Shown: piece by piece, positions 44,565 to 56,230 of the stretch
How the letters are laid out: each line of letters opens with the position of its first letter
How positions within the stretch are numbered: the stretch's first letter is position 1
Assembly: GCA_026119935.1 (NCBI GenBank)
Contig: JALRMH010000087.1
Location: 1-64,000, forward strand
Length of the DNA stretch: 64,000 bases
Source: Endothia cerciana
Taxonomy: Eukaryota > Ascomycota > Sordariomycetes > Diaporthales > Cryphonectriaceae
Direction: 5' to 3'
The notes under the pieces: model-generated
Databases searched by the model: none
What the model was told of the DNA's origin: nothing
Seen by the model: only the letters and a program-made list of their open reading frames with translations
Program-made: the position numbers and the translations under genes

Positions 44565-46385
44565 AGGGCAGGGCAGGGCCGCCTGGGCGGTGGGGATGGC
44601 TGTCTCGGCCGGCGGCGTTCCCCCTCGTTAGACTTCACGCGCACCGCGCCTCAAGCGATGCCTCCAGGTTCACCGAGAGGCTGCCCCCTCTGTAGATGAA
44701 AGAGCGCAGGTTCTGTACCCCCCCGGTCAGCTCTAACATGTCTTCCTCCTCTCCGGGAGGGAGGGGGAGAGAGAGAGAGACACCGCCATGCATACCTGCA
44801 ACCCCCCGTCTTTGCAAACAGGCGTCCGGCGGCTTTTTCCCGCAGGACCTTGGAATTACTTTTACGAGGGAACGGCGGGTCCGTATCAAGAGGCTCCGAC
44901 GTTTCGTGGCGAAGGCTGTGACGGTTGGTGAAGGAGGGGGACAACCCCCCTCCCCCCCTCGACCGTTGCACAGGCTAGCCAGACGTTTTTAAAACAGCAG
45001 AGCATAGCGGCGGCCCAGGGACGACTGGTAATTAGTTCCTGATCAATCACATCATCATTACGCATCGGCGGCGGCGGCCCAGGACGATGCCCAGCCCCGA
45101 TGAATCACCATTACGCACTACGGCGAGCGTTATCACATGCACAGACGAGAGGGTCTAGACTCAAGGTGCTTGCACGCACTGGCACCGGCCTCATCCCGAA
45201 CCGGCGCGATCCACAACCAGCACCGACATGCAGGCGACAAGTGACACACGGTGTTTGCGCTGAAAAGGTATACCGGTCAGCCCCGGCTCTGCTGAACATG
45301 AAACCTCACGAGCACTTGGTCTGGGACCAGCTGTGCCTCATTACCACCTAAACAGCAGTGGTCTCCTGGACAAGCCTCGTGGGTACACATCCACCCTCCC
45401 CCCCGAGAGAGATCTCCCTTCGGCGCCAAGGCGCTGCCTGCCGTCCCCCCCCCCCCCCCGCCGCTCATCTCTTTGTTGATCCCATTAGCCCCGCCCGCTG
45501 CTGAGAGTCCGGCACGTTAACGGCTGGGGACGAGCTTGAACGTTGCACCTGCTAAGGCTAAACCGGATATGCCAAGGCGCCCCCCCCCCCCCTCCTCCGG
45601 TCTGGCAGCTTGGCGGCCGGGCGATCATCAAGGTAACTGATTTGTTCTCGGCTGGGTTGCTTGCTCGTTCTGGGCAGCTGAAGGGGCGGCCTGCCGTGTT
45701 GACGTATTTACTAGGCCAACTATGTGTTAATGAGCACTTGCCGGCTGACCTAAAGCCAGAAGTACTGATCGGGGTGTAACCAGCGCTGCCGCGGTCTGAC
45801 GGATATGGGAGTACCAAGAAGCAGGAATATGCATGCCTTCCTGGCTCCAGTACGTAATGGGTGCTGCCTTCAGTGGTGATGCAAGCGCTATTGGCCGTGT
45901 TGGCTTCTGAGGTTGTGAGTGCCTGGGGCTTTGGACCGACGGCTGAAGATCTATGAAGGAGGCTGTCTAGCCCGGCTGTCCTGTCGGCCGTGACCGTTCC
46001 TGTGACTGCGTGTTGGATGGGTCATAACAATATTACAGTATATACGAAACACCACAGGCCTACTTACTATAAGTGGTGATAATCGTCAACCCGCCGTACT
46101 GGTTTCCCACTGCCTCCACACGCCTCCACACGCCTCCACACGCCTCCACACGCGGCCCCGTACCTGTCTTGTGGAGATCGTGGGCCTCGTGCAGTAGTGG
46201 CTCGGTTGACAGGTGGGCGGGCCACCTTCTAGCACGCACACGCCCTTTGTGACGTGGACGCCTACATAACCGCTGTACCGGTTCTGGAAAGGGGCGGCTT
46301 CTAGCCCTCCGGTCTGGACCTTGTGTCGGGTGGTCCACCTTATACCACGTTCGGCTGGCCCTTGCGCCGTCCCGTCCTGCATCAA
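44565..46385. other. No supported gene
   Basis: C homopolymers occur near 45446-45459 and 45580-45591, and a GA-rich patch near 44755-44782. Four copies of cgcctccaca lie at 46111-46153. No domain or RNA was recognised. Confidence 0.4.
46111..46153. repeat. 10-bp tandem repeat (cgcctccaca)n
   Basis: Four copies, the first slightly changed. Confidence 0.85.
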
Positions 46386-46389
46386 GACA

Positions 46390-46746
46390 TCAGTCAGCCC
46401 GGCCATGGATCAAAGCCACCGTATGGTTGCGGTGTGTTTCCTCCCGTGATTGTTCCCCAGTGGCTAACCCAGGTTTCGTCAGTCCAGAGAGTACTTTTCT
46501 TGCCCACTGCTCTGCCGTCCAGTGAAACATGTTCCTCTGCCCGTTGTCGTGGGGCAGCTTTACGAGCAATATATCGTCGGTGGCCAACACGACAAGGGGT
46601 AGATCGAACACGGACGGTACTGGCCAACAGAGACGGTGGAGATTTCTTGCCTTGTGAGTCGTCCTCCATAGAAAAGCAGTTGGATTATTACGACGTTGTT
46701 GCTCTGTAGGCTGCTTTTTGTAATGTTTGCCTGGTTGTCGTCCCAT
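46390..46746 (-). pseudogene. Tc1/mariner-type transposase fragment
   Basis: In one frame of the reverse strand NMFHWTAEQWARK (about 46497-46535) and in the next STLWTDETWVSHWG (about 46455-46493) join across one frame change. Together they match the catalytic-domain block of Tc1/mariner DDE transposases, where H-x-x-W-T-x-E-x-W precedes the strand with the first catalytic Asp (T-D-E). Flanking sequence keeps no other clear block and no terminal inverted repeats were found. It is a short, degenerate relic. Confidence 0.5.
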
Positions 46747-46749
46747 CGT

Positions 46750-48180
46750 AAATGTTGACTTCTTAAGGGTGAAAGTTTGATCATGAAGAGACCGGGGGAG
46801 GGGAAATGTTAGTTAGATTACATAACGGGGCGGGGGGGGGGGGGGGGAATAAATCGGCCTGATGCCATGGTCCTTTTCGGCCCTGGGCAACCCGACGTCG
46901 CTCTCTTCTTCATCAGAACTATCCGCATTCTAGTTGGCCTCTTCCTGGGCCCTCCGTATAGCCCTGATATTAGCAGACCTGGGAATTCGGACTCAACTGC
47001 GATGGGCCCCGATCCCTGGGCTCGCGCACCTCTGCGTCCGTGGCCGGAACCCACCTATGCCTCGGATATCTGCCACGACCCAGTACGCACCACGGGATAG
47101 GTTCTCCTTGCTCTGGTCCTGTATCAGAACCCGTAACTCCATTCAGGCGCCTACCAGCGGCCGCTCGCAGGTCGGACCCTCACATCAACTCAACCTTCCC
47201 TCTCTGTCAAGGGTCTATCGACAGCCTTGCCTCTGGGCCTGCACCCTTACACTTTGGTGAAAAAAATAACAACATGTTCTCTGCCGCCTTTCTCTGATCA
47301 GGTGCGACGCATCGTCGTCTTTGCCCCCCTGGTGCCTTATGGGCCTCTTTATCTTGTTGCTCCCTCTGCCGCCTCCGCTGGGCGTCACCCCTCCTCGTGC
47401 GGCGGGCGCCCCGGCTCTGGTTCACTGCTTCGTCCCGGGTACGTCGTTGAGCGCTCCCGAGAAGGAGAGGGCTTAGGAGAGTGGCTTGGCCCATTGAGAC
47501 TGGCCACGGGCCTGAGGCTTTCCACCCGGACCGGATATCCTGGCGACAAAGCCCGTCGGGACGAGCCAGACATTAGCCTCTCAAGGGATATTCGCTTGCC
47601 AGAAGTTGTCGATTCGCCCAATACTGGCTCACAAGGCCAACCTGTTATGACCCAAGAAGCGACAGGTCACAGGACCAGGCCGTCCCGGTGGAGACAGGAC
47701 TAGGCTGGCCCGGACCCAACATCCGAGGCCAGGGCGCGTCTCTTGTATCAGGACAGCTTGCCGCCGCCACTATATGCCCAGCCGGTCCTGCACTGGCCCG
47801 CCAGCGGTCCTCTCCTCTGATGCGTCCAGGGATTTCCACACGGTCAAGGACATCCTGTCAACCCTCAGCCTGAGGCCTAGGCCTAACCTCTCCCTCTCCC
47901 TGCCTGTCCCTCCCCTTCCTCCCTCTCTTCTTTCCTCGCCTCAGGAACTTCGAGAGGGAGCGCATATTTCTGTTGTCGTAACAGAGGCTATACGCCTGCC
48001 TGTATTAGGTTTGTGAGCAGGCCTTCTTGGCAGGAAGCTCTATAGATGGTCTTAATGCCGGTGAGGATTTGAAAGACGCCGCCACCACCAGCAGAGTAGC
48101 TTTGAAGACCCACCGAGGAGAGGAGGCCCGAGCAGACCTCCCAGGGTTTCCATCATGGTCAAGGCCACCAGTGCCCCAGG

Positions 48181-48213
<33 letters not shown>

Positions 48214-49330
48214 GCTCTCAAATAGGCTCACGAGGTAGGCCTTAAGAAACGGGGACGCAGAAGCTGTAGGTACATGACCGATGTGGCGGAGAGTACGAGG
48301 GCGATGAGGAAACTGGTGGCGAAATCTTGGACCAACCCCCGCCACAGAGGGAGGGACTGATAGAGATGCCCGTCATGTAGAGTGCGCGGGAATAGTTGAT
48401 TGACGAAGATGCTGTTTCATCGCCTCTCGATTGTGCGTATGCTGCATTGAAAGGGAGGTGGAGGACATCGTCTGAGGCAAGCCCTTCAAAGGCTCGACCG
48501 GCAGGCGCGGCGCGTAGATGTTTTTAGACGAGGCCGGGTCCACGAAGTCAGCGGCTCGCTATTCCTCGTTCCTGTATTCCTCTTGTCCTTCTCTTATCCC
48601 TCCTATAGCCAGAGGCCTCACGCCGGCACCTGTGATCTTGGTTGATGCCTCGCTGGACACCCCGAACAGCTTCCCCTGTTCGAACCATGACGCGGTGTCC
48701 CTCCTGGATATTTCCTGGTCGGGCTCACTGGAAAGAACACTTGTATGCCCGCCCCGTAAGATGTCAAACGTGGGGGCGTGACAGGCCCTGGTTCCGGCTC
48801 GGACTTCGTCCCACGGGGAAGCCTTGCGGCACCAGACGTGATTCCCTTCCCCGTCGAGCCCCGGAGGCGCCGTGTGACTCTCCTGCTTGCACTTCCGCAA
48901 AAAGGTCTTCCCGAGGGTCTCCACAGGCATTACAGCGATTATCTTCATCCCGAGACGTCCGAATGCCCCCCCTATAGCTTTTGTTAGAATATGACTCGTG
49001 ATGCTTTCTTTCTTGTGCTCAAATTGGTACCTAACCTATGCTGCCGAATACCCCGACTGGTTGACCAGCCGTCGTGTTATCACTGTACTTGCTCCCACCA
49101 GCGCGCGTCATGGCTTGGGGTGTCACGCAAATGTTGGTTGGAAGGAGGGGGGGGCCTCGCCACAAAGAGCCCCAGGGCGATCAGCGACATTTTGGGCAGT
49201 GCGTCACAGCTGAGCCAGAGGTATGGGCTACATAAGACGAGGCGTGTTGTTTGGCGCCCCCTCTGTTCCTCTTTTCAATTTTTTCATTGCGGAAAAATTT
49301 CCCACGCAGAGGCCTCCCCCCCCCCCAAGA
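46750..49330. other. No supported gene
   Basis: Contains a G run of about 17 (46830-46847) and a 31-base T run (48182-48212). ORFs at 46.9-47.7 and 48.5-49.0 kb lack motifs. Confidence 0.4.
48182..48212. repeat. 31-base poly(T) run
   Basis: Uninterrupted T run; on the reverse strand it would look like a poly(A) tail. No attached element was recognised. Confidence 0.95.
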
Positions 49331-49339
49331 GCAATCCAG

Positions 49340-49650
49340 GAAACACTCCTCCGGTCCGCAGACAAGCGGCCTGGGCCATCAGAGACGAGAAGAAATTTGA
49401 CCTTCTGATCTCCAACCTTGATTTCCTCATCACCAAATCCGGAAACAGATTGCATGGGACCGCAGCCGGGAGGCAGAATCCAGTAACTCCACCGAAACAG
49501 CGATGGCACAAAATAATGAACTCCTGTCAGAACTTGCGGCCGAGAGGGCTCGACGGACGAGCAGAGCCCCTACCACAACGGCTACCTCGAATCCGCAGCA
49601 TACGAGACCGACTACGTCGACAGAACCGATGGCCACCCGGATGACGGGCC
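49340..49650 (+). pseudogene. HeLo-like (prion-inhibition type) domain fragment
   Basis: WAIRDEKKFDLLISNLDFLI (about 49371-49433) resembles the W-A-I-R-D-x-x-K-F-x-x-L-I motif of fungal HeLo / Het-s prion-inhibition domains, helical membrane-active domains of cell-death proteins. A pyrimidine-rich stretch with many C before it could hold an intron acceptor. Downstream, another frame opens at 49503 (MAQNNELLSELAAERARRTS) and is polar and low-complexity. No NB-ARC or amyloid motif was found. Only this single motif supports the call, so it could be a relic or coincidence. Confidence 0.35.
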
Positions 49651-50920
49651 ATGTGTGCACCAGCTGCGTCTCGGAGGGCCAGTCTCTCCAGAGCTTGGGC
49701 AACAGTGGAAACAGTTGCGGCAGCCAACACAGGAACGAGAAAGGCTTGCTCGAAGGATGAAAGCGTCCAACAACGTGGGAACTCTTCGGGTGACGATCTC
49801 GCTACTGTTTTTGAAAAGCACATAAGCGGCCGGGCGAGAGTCCGCAGAGAATTTTAGATTAGGATTTGAGGAGCAACAGGGGCCTTATTTTGAGTCTAAT
49901 CGCTATGTCATCTTTTTCATATTGAAAGCTGGTGTCTTGTCGTGACCTGGGTGCAACAAACAGGGTCAGGGGAACGGCTGTATACGACAGGTCGGGACCA
50001 CAAGGCTCTAGGGTTCAACACTCGCCGCTTACAGACAGCAGGAAGGAGTTAGACAATCATCAGGGCTGGGGTAGGTTGGTGAAAAGGTGTGGGCCAATGG
50101 ACCCGACATTGATCCTGTCGAATCAGGTCTGAAGAGCTCGATACATAGGACCATAGTCTTTACTATCCGATTAGCATTTCACAAAATAGCTCTTCAACAG
50201 TCAGGCTAAGTATTCTGGTTTCTTCACATCCAGGTGGCCTCATAGCTAGTAATCATTGACACAACTGACAGGACACGAGTTTCGTATTGGACAACAAGGA
50301 GGTGTTTCACATTGAACCGTACCGCTAACGCAATCCCAATAGACCATCAGGCCATCTTGACCTTAAGCTTACGTGTGTAATAACTATATGTAGTTATTCA
50401 TCTTCCTTTATGGTCATCCCTTAAACTAATGGTGGTGCGTGGTGCGTGGTGCGTGGTGCGTGGTAAGTCTGTGGCTCAGTCTTGTTCTCAGAATTAGGAC
50501 CAGCATCCGCTCCGGGCTGGAGCGAGTTATATAGTAAGCGTATCGGGCTCTTAGCGGTGATCTTTCCTTACAGATGAGATATTTTGTCGAAGTAGGAGAG
50601 GACAAAATCCTTGTTGCAAACACGCACCAGGGCGCTCAAAAAAGAACACGCCTTCGCTTCCGGTTCAGTTGGGGTGAACTTCATGGTATTAGCACTACAT
50701 GGGGAAATATATCCGCTATCGCATAACCAAAAGTCCCAAGAGCCGGCTTGTGATCTCAGAATCTGTGCTGAAAGACGGTTCATACGGGTAGGCCGTCACA
50801 AGGTACGCCGACTCTAAATATGATGGTAGCCGTGGGCGGCAGGGAAAGGGAAGGACACGGATGGAGAAGGCTCGCGGAGGAGACGGGATGGGAGTTGAGA
50901 AAGGTCTACCCACTCCGAAA
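49650..50920. other. No supported gene
   Basis: AT-richer spacer with four copies of ggtgcgt (50433-50463). Nothing else recognised. Confidence 0.45.
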
Positions 50921-51469
50921 TGCCTGGCCATGCGCGGTCCAGTTCGTCCCCAGGTGGCATTCAGAGAGAGTGACGCTCAGGCGGACGCCCGGGACCCACC
51001 CATTGTCACCACGGGGCGGATCAGCCCAGAGCCCGGATACGATCGGATGAACTCTGAATGGAGGGATTATCCCCGTGAAGATCCAAGACGCTCGGCCGAG
51101 CAGGCAGCAATCTGCCAGCCGGAGACGTCCAGGGCACGATAACGGTATAGTGATGTTGTTCAACCCCATCGTGGTGATGCTTGAGATGCTGGCTCAGGCC
51201 ATACCGGGGGGAGGTCGGGGATGGGGACAGGGTCCAGCCGGCAAAATCGGTGTGAGAGCCCGGGTCAGCATCAGTGTCGGCACCGGGATCGCGACCCAGA
51301 CAGATGACGAAATCCGTCATCTTGGAAGCTGCGGCAAGCCCTGAGGCATGGTCGGGCAGATATTCGGAGACGATCTTGGCGCCTGGGGCTGTAGGGTTGG
51401 GGGGAGAAGACGAACAGAGCTGTTAGCCTTGGGGCGCGTCGCTGACAAGAGGAGGGGGGAACACTCCGG

Positions 51470-51502
51470 CAGGGCAGGGCAGGGCAGGGCAGGGCAGGGC
51501 AG
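51470..51502. repeat. (GGGCA)n microsatellite
   Basis: Six to seven copies inside the second PDDEXK relic, perhaps in an intron. Confidence 0.95.
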
Positions 51503-51988
51503 ACCGCCGACATACATATACCGGAAGCCCGGCCTGCAGCAGCGCGCTGTCGCTGTCGCTGTCGCCACTGCTGCGGCTACAGCCGTCATGAGGATCATTC
51601 CCAGCCTCGCCAGCCTCCAGGGCTAGGCACGGCACGGGTGCGTGCACTGCGCAGTTCCAGTCGCCCTCGCCGTCCGGCTCCTCGGCGCACCGGCGGGAGC
51701 GGCGGGCCAGGCGAACCACCTCGGCCAGCTCTGCTGCCGATCTCCTCGTCGGGCTCCAGCCCTCTGATCTCATGTGCCACGCCCCGCGGTAGGACAGCTC
51801 TGCCCCTCCCCATGCAGCGGGGCTTGCGGTAGAGGTCGGCGCCGTCCGGGCCGAGCCTGTCGGTAAGCAGCCTGCCGCCGCCGGCCAGCTCGTGGAAGGC
51901 GATGCCGCCGCCGACGTCCTGCAGTGCAGCCATGCGCCTCACGGGGCTCGTGGATCGCTGCTTGGAGGCTCGAGAACTCGATGTGTTT

Positions 51989-52084
<96 letters not shown>

Positions 52085-52090
52085 ATAGTA
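51989..52090. repeat. (GTA)n microsatellite
   Basis: About 33 trinucleotide copies with one interruption near the end. In the relic's coding frame on the reverse strand it would give poly-Thr (ACT). Confidence 0.97.
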
Positions 52091-52439
52091 GGGGCGGTGG
52101 CGGCGGTGGGGGCGGACGACCAGGCCGGCAAGGTGGGCTGCTGTCGCTGCTAAGGGGGGGGGGGGGACAGCAGAGGGCGGCTGTGGGAGGAGAGCGAGGG
52201 CCCGGGAGCTGGAGGTGACCCGGCTCGAGGCTGTGGCCGCGGCGTTGCCTCTGTGTCTGTGTCTGTGTCTACTGCCGACGCTGCCATAGCCCTGCGCGGA
52301 CGCTTGGGCTGCGGAGCATGCAATGCTTCTCTGTCAGGATCGCCAGACATGGTGCGCTGCAGATTGACATCCATGCCCTGCAGGGCAGCAGGTGACCTCT
52401 TGATCCCCGTTCGCGGTCGTGTCGTCGGCGTGGTCATGT

Positions 52440-53570
52440 CGCAGGCCTCAAGTCTTTGATGTTCGTCGTGTTGCTGTGCGGCGTAGTGTAGAGGGCAGAA
52501 TGGACATCAGCCAGCCAGGCCTGGACAAACAGACACATGCATGGCACAAAAGAACAGAAAAGAACAGAGGATGCGCTGCCGCTGGCGGCTCAGTTCGAAG
52601 GTGTGGTTGTTGATGGCCGGTGATCCTGGTGATCGTCTCGTGTTCTGCCCTGTGATATAAATTCAGGCCCCCTTGGCTTCCGAGCTCGCTGGTGCCTCTC
52701 ATATGATTTCAACCAACCACTACCACCACCACCACCACCACCACCACCACCACCAATGCTCCCACGGGTTTGCAGGCGCCTCTGAAGATGCCGCTTCAGG
52801 TTCAGCTTCAGGTCGTCCAAGGAGGTGGGGACACAGGATTTCTCGCCCGCCATGTCCCCCCCCCCCAGCTTCGTCACCGGTGTCAGGCAGCGGCGCGTCC
52901 AATTTGCCTCCGTCGACCTGGCGTCGCCGTCGAAGCCATCGAGGCCCAGTTGAAGTTGCTCCACGACAGCGGTGGATCACGCCCTCGGGCTGGCCCTTCC
53001 TTCTATAACACCTATCGGCAGACTCCCCACCTTGGCTCAAGCATCGGGCTTCCCTCTCTAAAGAGTGTCGGGTCGCTGGGGATGTGCCTGAAGCTGGAGC
53101 TTCTTCCCGAGAAGCAAACCCGCCACCTGGCCCTCACCTGCTGTTAGATACGGTGCCAAGTCCGACTTGTAGTGCCTCGCGCTACCCTCCTTTATCCTCG
53201 ACTTATGTGCCGTTGCCTCTTCATTGTGTCTTGGCCTGCCGACCGGCCTGTCGTGGTGGACTGTTTCCATAGAGTTTGATCTAGGGTTTCTTTCGAGGAC
53301 AACGTCAATATCAATAGTTATAGTGGCGGAGGTCGGCGGCGGCTGGGCAGGCGCATCGGGCAATGAATGGCCCCGCGTCCAACGAGGGGGGCTGAACCGT
53401 CCTTAACAATATTGCCTGCTGCAAGGTTCCAGCGGGGTTTTGTTTATATCAGTGCAAATGTCGCCGAGGCTATGGGATTACGATACGTCTTCCAACGTCC
53501 TCACGTCGCCGTGCACCGGGACCCGCCTACGCTATGTGGCTGTCTATGTGTCTGACCAGAAGACCACCAT
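52440..53570. other. No supported gene; (CCA)n at 52721-52754
   Basis: A CCA trinucleotide array gives poly-His or poly-Trp in chance frames. No domain was recognised. Confidence 0.45.
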
Positions 53571-53574
53571 GTCT

Positions 53575-53785
53575 TCTCGGAGGGCCTGGATGTCTCCTCG
53601 GGGGGCTTGGATGTCTCCTCGGGGGGGGCTTGGATGTCTCCTCGGGGGGGGCTTGGATGTCTCCTCGGGGGGGGCTTGGATGTCTTGTCGGAGGGCTTAG
53701 ATGTCTCCTCGGAGGGCTGGATGTCTCCTCGGGGGGCTGGATGTCTTCTCGGGGGGCTGGATGTCTTCTCGGAGGGCTTGGAATT
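53575..53785 (+). repeat. ~21-24-bp minisatellite
   Basis: About nine copies of a unit with ggatgtctcctcgg followed by a G tract of variable length (5-8). The variable G tract changes the unit length and hence the frame from copy to copy. Confidence 0.9.
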
Positions 53786-53789
53786 GCTG

Positions 53790-53989
53790 CTCGCTCTTCT
53801 ATCGATCCTTTGTAACCTCTGTATAGAGATAATCGACGGTGTTTCGGTTGCCTCTCCAGCGGTTCCCGGTGAGCTTCTCCCTATCGGGTTGCGATCCCGG
53901 CTCCTCGGTGCTTACCCTATCCTCCTCTTCCAGGCCCTCTTAGTCGGCGGCGCTGTAAAGCAATCTAGAAAAGATCAGCCATCACGGTC

Positions 53990-54024
<35 letters not shown>

Positions 54025-54422
54025 TGGTAAGGAGACCTGCAGGCGTCTAGTTAGACAACTTAGCTAAGGGCCTGCCTTGTTGCCAGGCGGGTTCCCTCTT
54101 TAGTGTTAAAGAGGGTTCCTTGCCACGTCTTGATCCGCGTCCTAAAGGCCTGAGGCGCGAAGGCCTGACGGACTCGTCTTCTCTGTAAGGGCTCAGCAGG
54201 GAAAGAAAGTTCCAACTTTGGCTCGGCAGACGAAAAGGTTGACTGGTGTCCAGACGGCAACTGCTCATGCTCGGGATAGCGGCAACGATGCCCCCATCCT
54301 CGCCCCCCCGCCCCCCCAAGAGATCCTGTGCGGTCGGTCACGGTCGTGAGGAGCCATCCAAGAGTAGATCTTGCGGATCAGAGGTAGGTCTACACCCATC
54401 CGGCGCGAGGGAGAAGAAGAAG

Positions 54423-54453
<31 letters not shown>

Positions 54454-55185
54454 GGTCCGAGGGCAAAAGGATACGTGCCGGCGTCGTGACGCACACAGCA
54501 GAAGGCATAACGTCTTTGTCGGCACCTGTACGTCTGGCACCTCCGCCGGCACCTTCGTCGGGAGCCCTGTCGAGAACCCCGCCAGCACGGTCTGCCCCGG
54601 AAAAAGAAGTAAGAACTGCATCTGGGTGTAAGCCTCGCCGGCCTGCCTCCCTAGAAAGGGCCAAGGCGTCAAACTGTCAGGTGGGAAAGGCACAGGCAGG
54701 GTGACGAGGTCCTGAGCTTCAGTGGGTTGGGGGGGAAGAGGGGGGGGGGGGCACAACGGCAAACCACAGTGCCAGGCATACAAGTCCAGAGAGCGGCGCG
54801 ACAAGGTTCCCAACAAAAGTGCCAGACGTATGACGAGACGGTTCGGGGCAGTACACAAGGCTGCCGACAGAGATGTTGCCGACAAGGCTGATCGGGAATG
54901 TAATGTTGTTGGCCCTAGGACGGCGAAACGGGCATGTTCGGAGGGGGGTTTGAGGGTTCTGAGGTTCGCGGTGGCCCCAGAACTCCTAGGAGGAGCGGCC
55001 AGGACAAGGTGCAGGTGTCGGTCCCAGCTGCTATAGCTCACCGTAGGTGAACGAGCGGGGAGGGGGCAGGGTGAAGGATATGCACCTGGCAATGGGCGGA
55101 CGAAGAATCTGCATTAGATGAAAGAGATTATGATACCTGGCCAGGAGATGAATGCCTGTGCAGACATGTTGGGGACGCCTGGAGG
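53790..55185. other. No supported gene; GGC and GAA microsatellites
   Basis: (GGC)n near 53990-54024 and (GAA)n at 54411-54452. A long reverse ORF (54265-55092) crosses the GAA array as poly-Ser and has no recognised motif. Confidence 0.4.
54411..54452. repeat. (GAA)n microsatellite
   Basis: About 14 perfect trinucleotide copies. Confidence 0.95.
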
Positions 55186-55189
55186 GCAG

Positions 55190-55435
55190 GGCACAGCAAG
55201 GGGAGGACGGGGGGCACAGAGAGCACAGGCGGTGGAAGGCAGGGCACAGGCGCTGGAAGGTGGGGCACAGGCGCTGGAAGGCGGGGCACAGGCGCTGGAA
55301 GGCAGGGCACAGGCACCAGAGGGCGGGGCACACAGGGGGCACAGGCGCTGGAAGGTGGGGCACAGGCGGCACAGGCGGTGGAAGGCGGGGCACAGGCGCC
55401 AGAGGGCGGGCCACACAGAGGGCACAGGGGTCCCG
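55190..55435 (+). repeat. 21-bp-type minisatellite
   Basis: Roughly ten copies of a unit around ggcacaggcgctggaagg with variants (ccagaggg, gcacacaggg). Several frames on both strands stay open across it. Confidence 0.9.
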
Positions 55436-55468
55436 GTCGAGAGGGGGGTAGGGGCCGAGGCTGTAAAG

Positions 55469-55472
<4 letters not shown>

Positions 55473-55511
<39 letters not shown>

Positions 55512-55515
55512 TGTG
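55473..55515. repeat. (GT)n microsatellite
   Basis: About 20 dinucleotide copies with one A interruption. Confidence 0.96.
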
Positions 55516-55519
55516 GCTA

Positions 55520-55800
55520 CGTCGTCCGGCCACGGTAATCCAATTTACCATTCACAGCTCTCACTTCGCTCATGCGCCCGGGTTGTAATGATCTGATCTA
55601 GTCCTGTTCTTGTTATTGTTCTGGCTGGTCTTAGGCTTTCCTTCTCTTAGGCTTTCCCTGGTCTTTGGTCCTGCCAACTTGTCACCCTCACAATGCCTCC
55701 GTGCTAGACTCCAGCATCCTCCTCCAAACCTGTCTTCCACGGCGTGCCCGTGCTCCATCCCCCAGTCCTCAGCCAGCATGTCCTCGGTCTGCCTGGCGGC
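55520..55800. other. Spacer between minisatellites
   Basis: Nothing recognised. Confidence 0.4.
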
Positions 55801-55804
55801 CGTC

Positions 55805-56224
55805 CTGCATCGAGATGATCATCGCCCGCAGGCAGGTTCTGCATCGAGATGATTGTCGCCCGCAGATTCTGCATCGAGATGATCATCTCCTGCAGGTTCT
55901 GCATCGAGATGATTGTCGCCCGCAGATTCTGCATCGAGATGATCATCTCCTGCAGGTTCTGCATCGAGATGATTGTCCCCCGCAGATTCTGCATCGAGAT
56001 GATCATCTCCTGCAGGTTCTGCATCGAGATGATTGTCCCCCGCAGATTCTGCATCGAGATGATTGTCTCCTGCAGGTTCTGCATCGAGATGATCATCTCC
56101 TGCAGGTTCTGCATCGAGATGATTGTCCCCTGCAGGTTCTGCATCGAGATGATCATCTCCTGCAGGTTCTGCATCGAGATGATTGTCCCCCGCAGATTCT
56201 GCATCGAGATGATTGTCGCCCGCA
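55805..56224 (+). repeat. 30-bp minisatellite
   Basis: Fourteen copies at 30-bp spacing of ttctgcatcgagatgat plus a variable remainder alternating between catctcctgcagg and tgtcgcccgcaga types. The period is a multiple of three and the unit has no stop in several frames, so long ORFs appear on both strands; these are shadows of the array. Confidence 0.95.
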
Positions 56225-56230
56225 GCGCGA

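Larger units (their letters stand above)
50925..52437 (-). pseudogene. Second PD-(D/E)XK nuclease-like protein (PDDEXK_12 type), decayed
   Basis: The ATG at 52437 gives MTTPTTRPRTGIKRSPAALQ, then a KRPRR patch and DTDTDTEATPRPQPR, the type of N-terminus seen in this family. A G/C homopolymer at 52153-52165 breaks the frame. It resumes with a long poly-Thr run made by a GTA microsatellite, SKQRSTSPVRRMAALQDVGG, a GRGRAVLPRGVAHEI segment, then after another frame change EGDWNCAVHAPVPCLALEAG. A (GGGCA)n repeat follows, then a probable intron acceptor, then APGAKIVSEYLPDHASGL and SKMTDFVICL with the conserved Asp. The expected E-x-K strand is not readable, though LSECHLGTNWTAHGQAF (about 50950-51000) matches the helix after it. 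It is more degraded than the 24.3-kb copy. Confidence 0.5.

Noticed and set aside
51595..52131. Poly-Thr ORF as an independent gene
   Set aside because: The Thr run is the GTA microsatellite; the flanks belong to the PDDEXK relic in different frames.
54265..55092. 275-codon reverse ORF with a poly-Ser run
   Set aside because: Spans the GAA microsatellite, shows no domain, and the surrounding GC-rich DNA produces many such frames.
55805..56224. CRISPR-like array of 30-bp units
   Set aside because: There are no unique spacers, no cas genes and the setting is fungal; it is a minisatellite.
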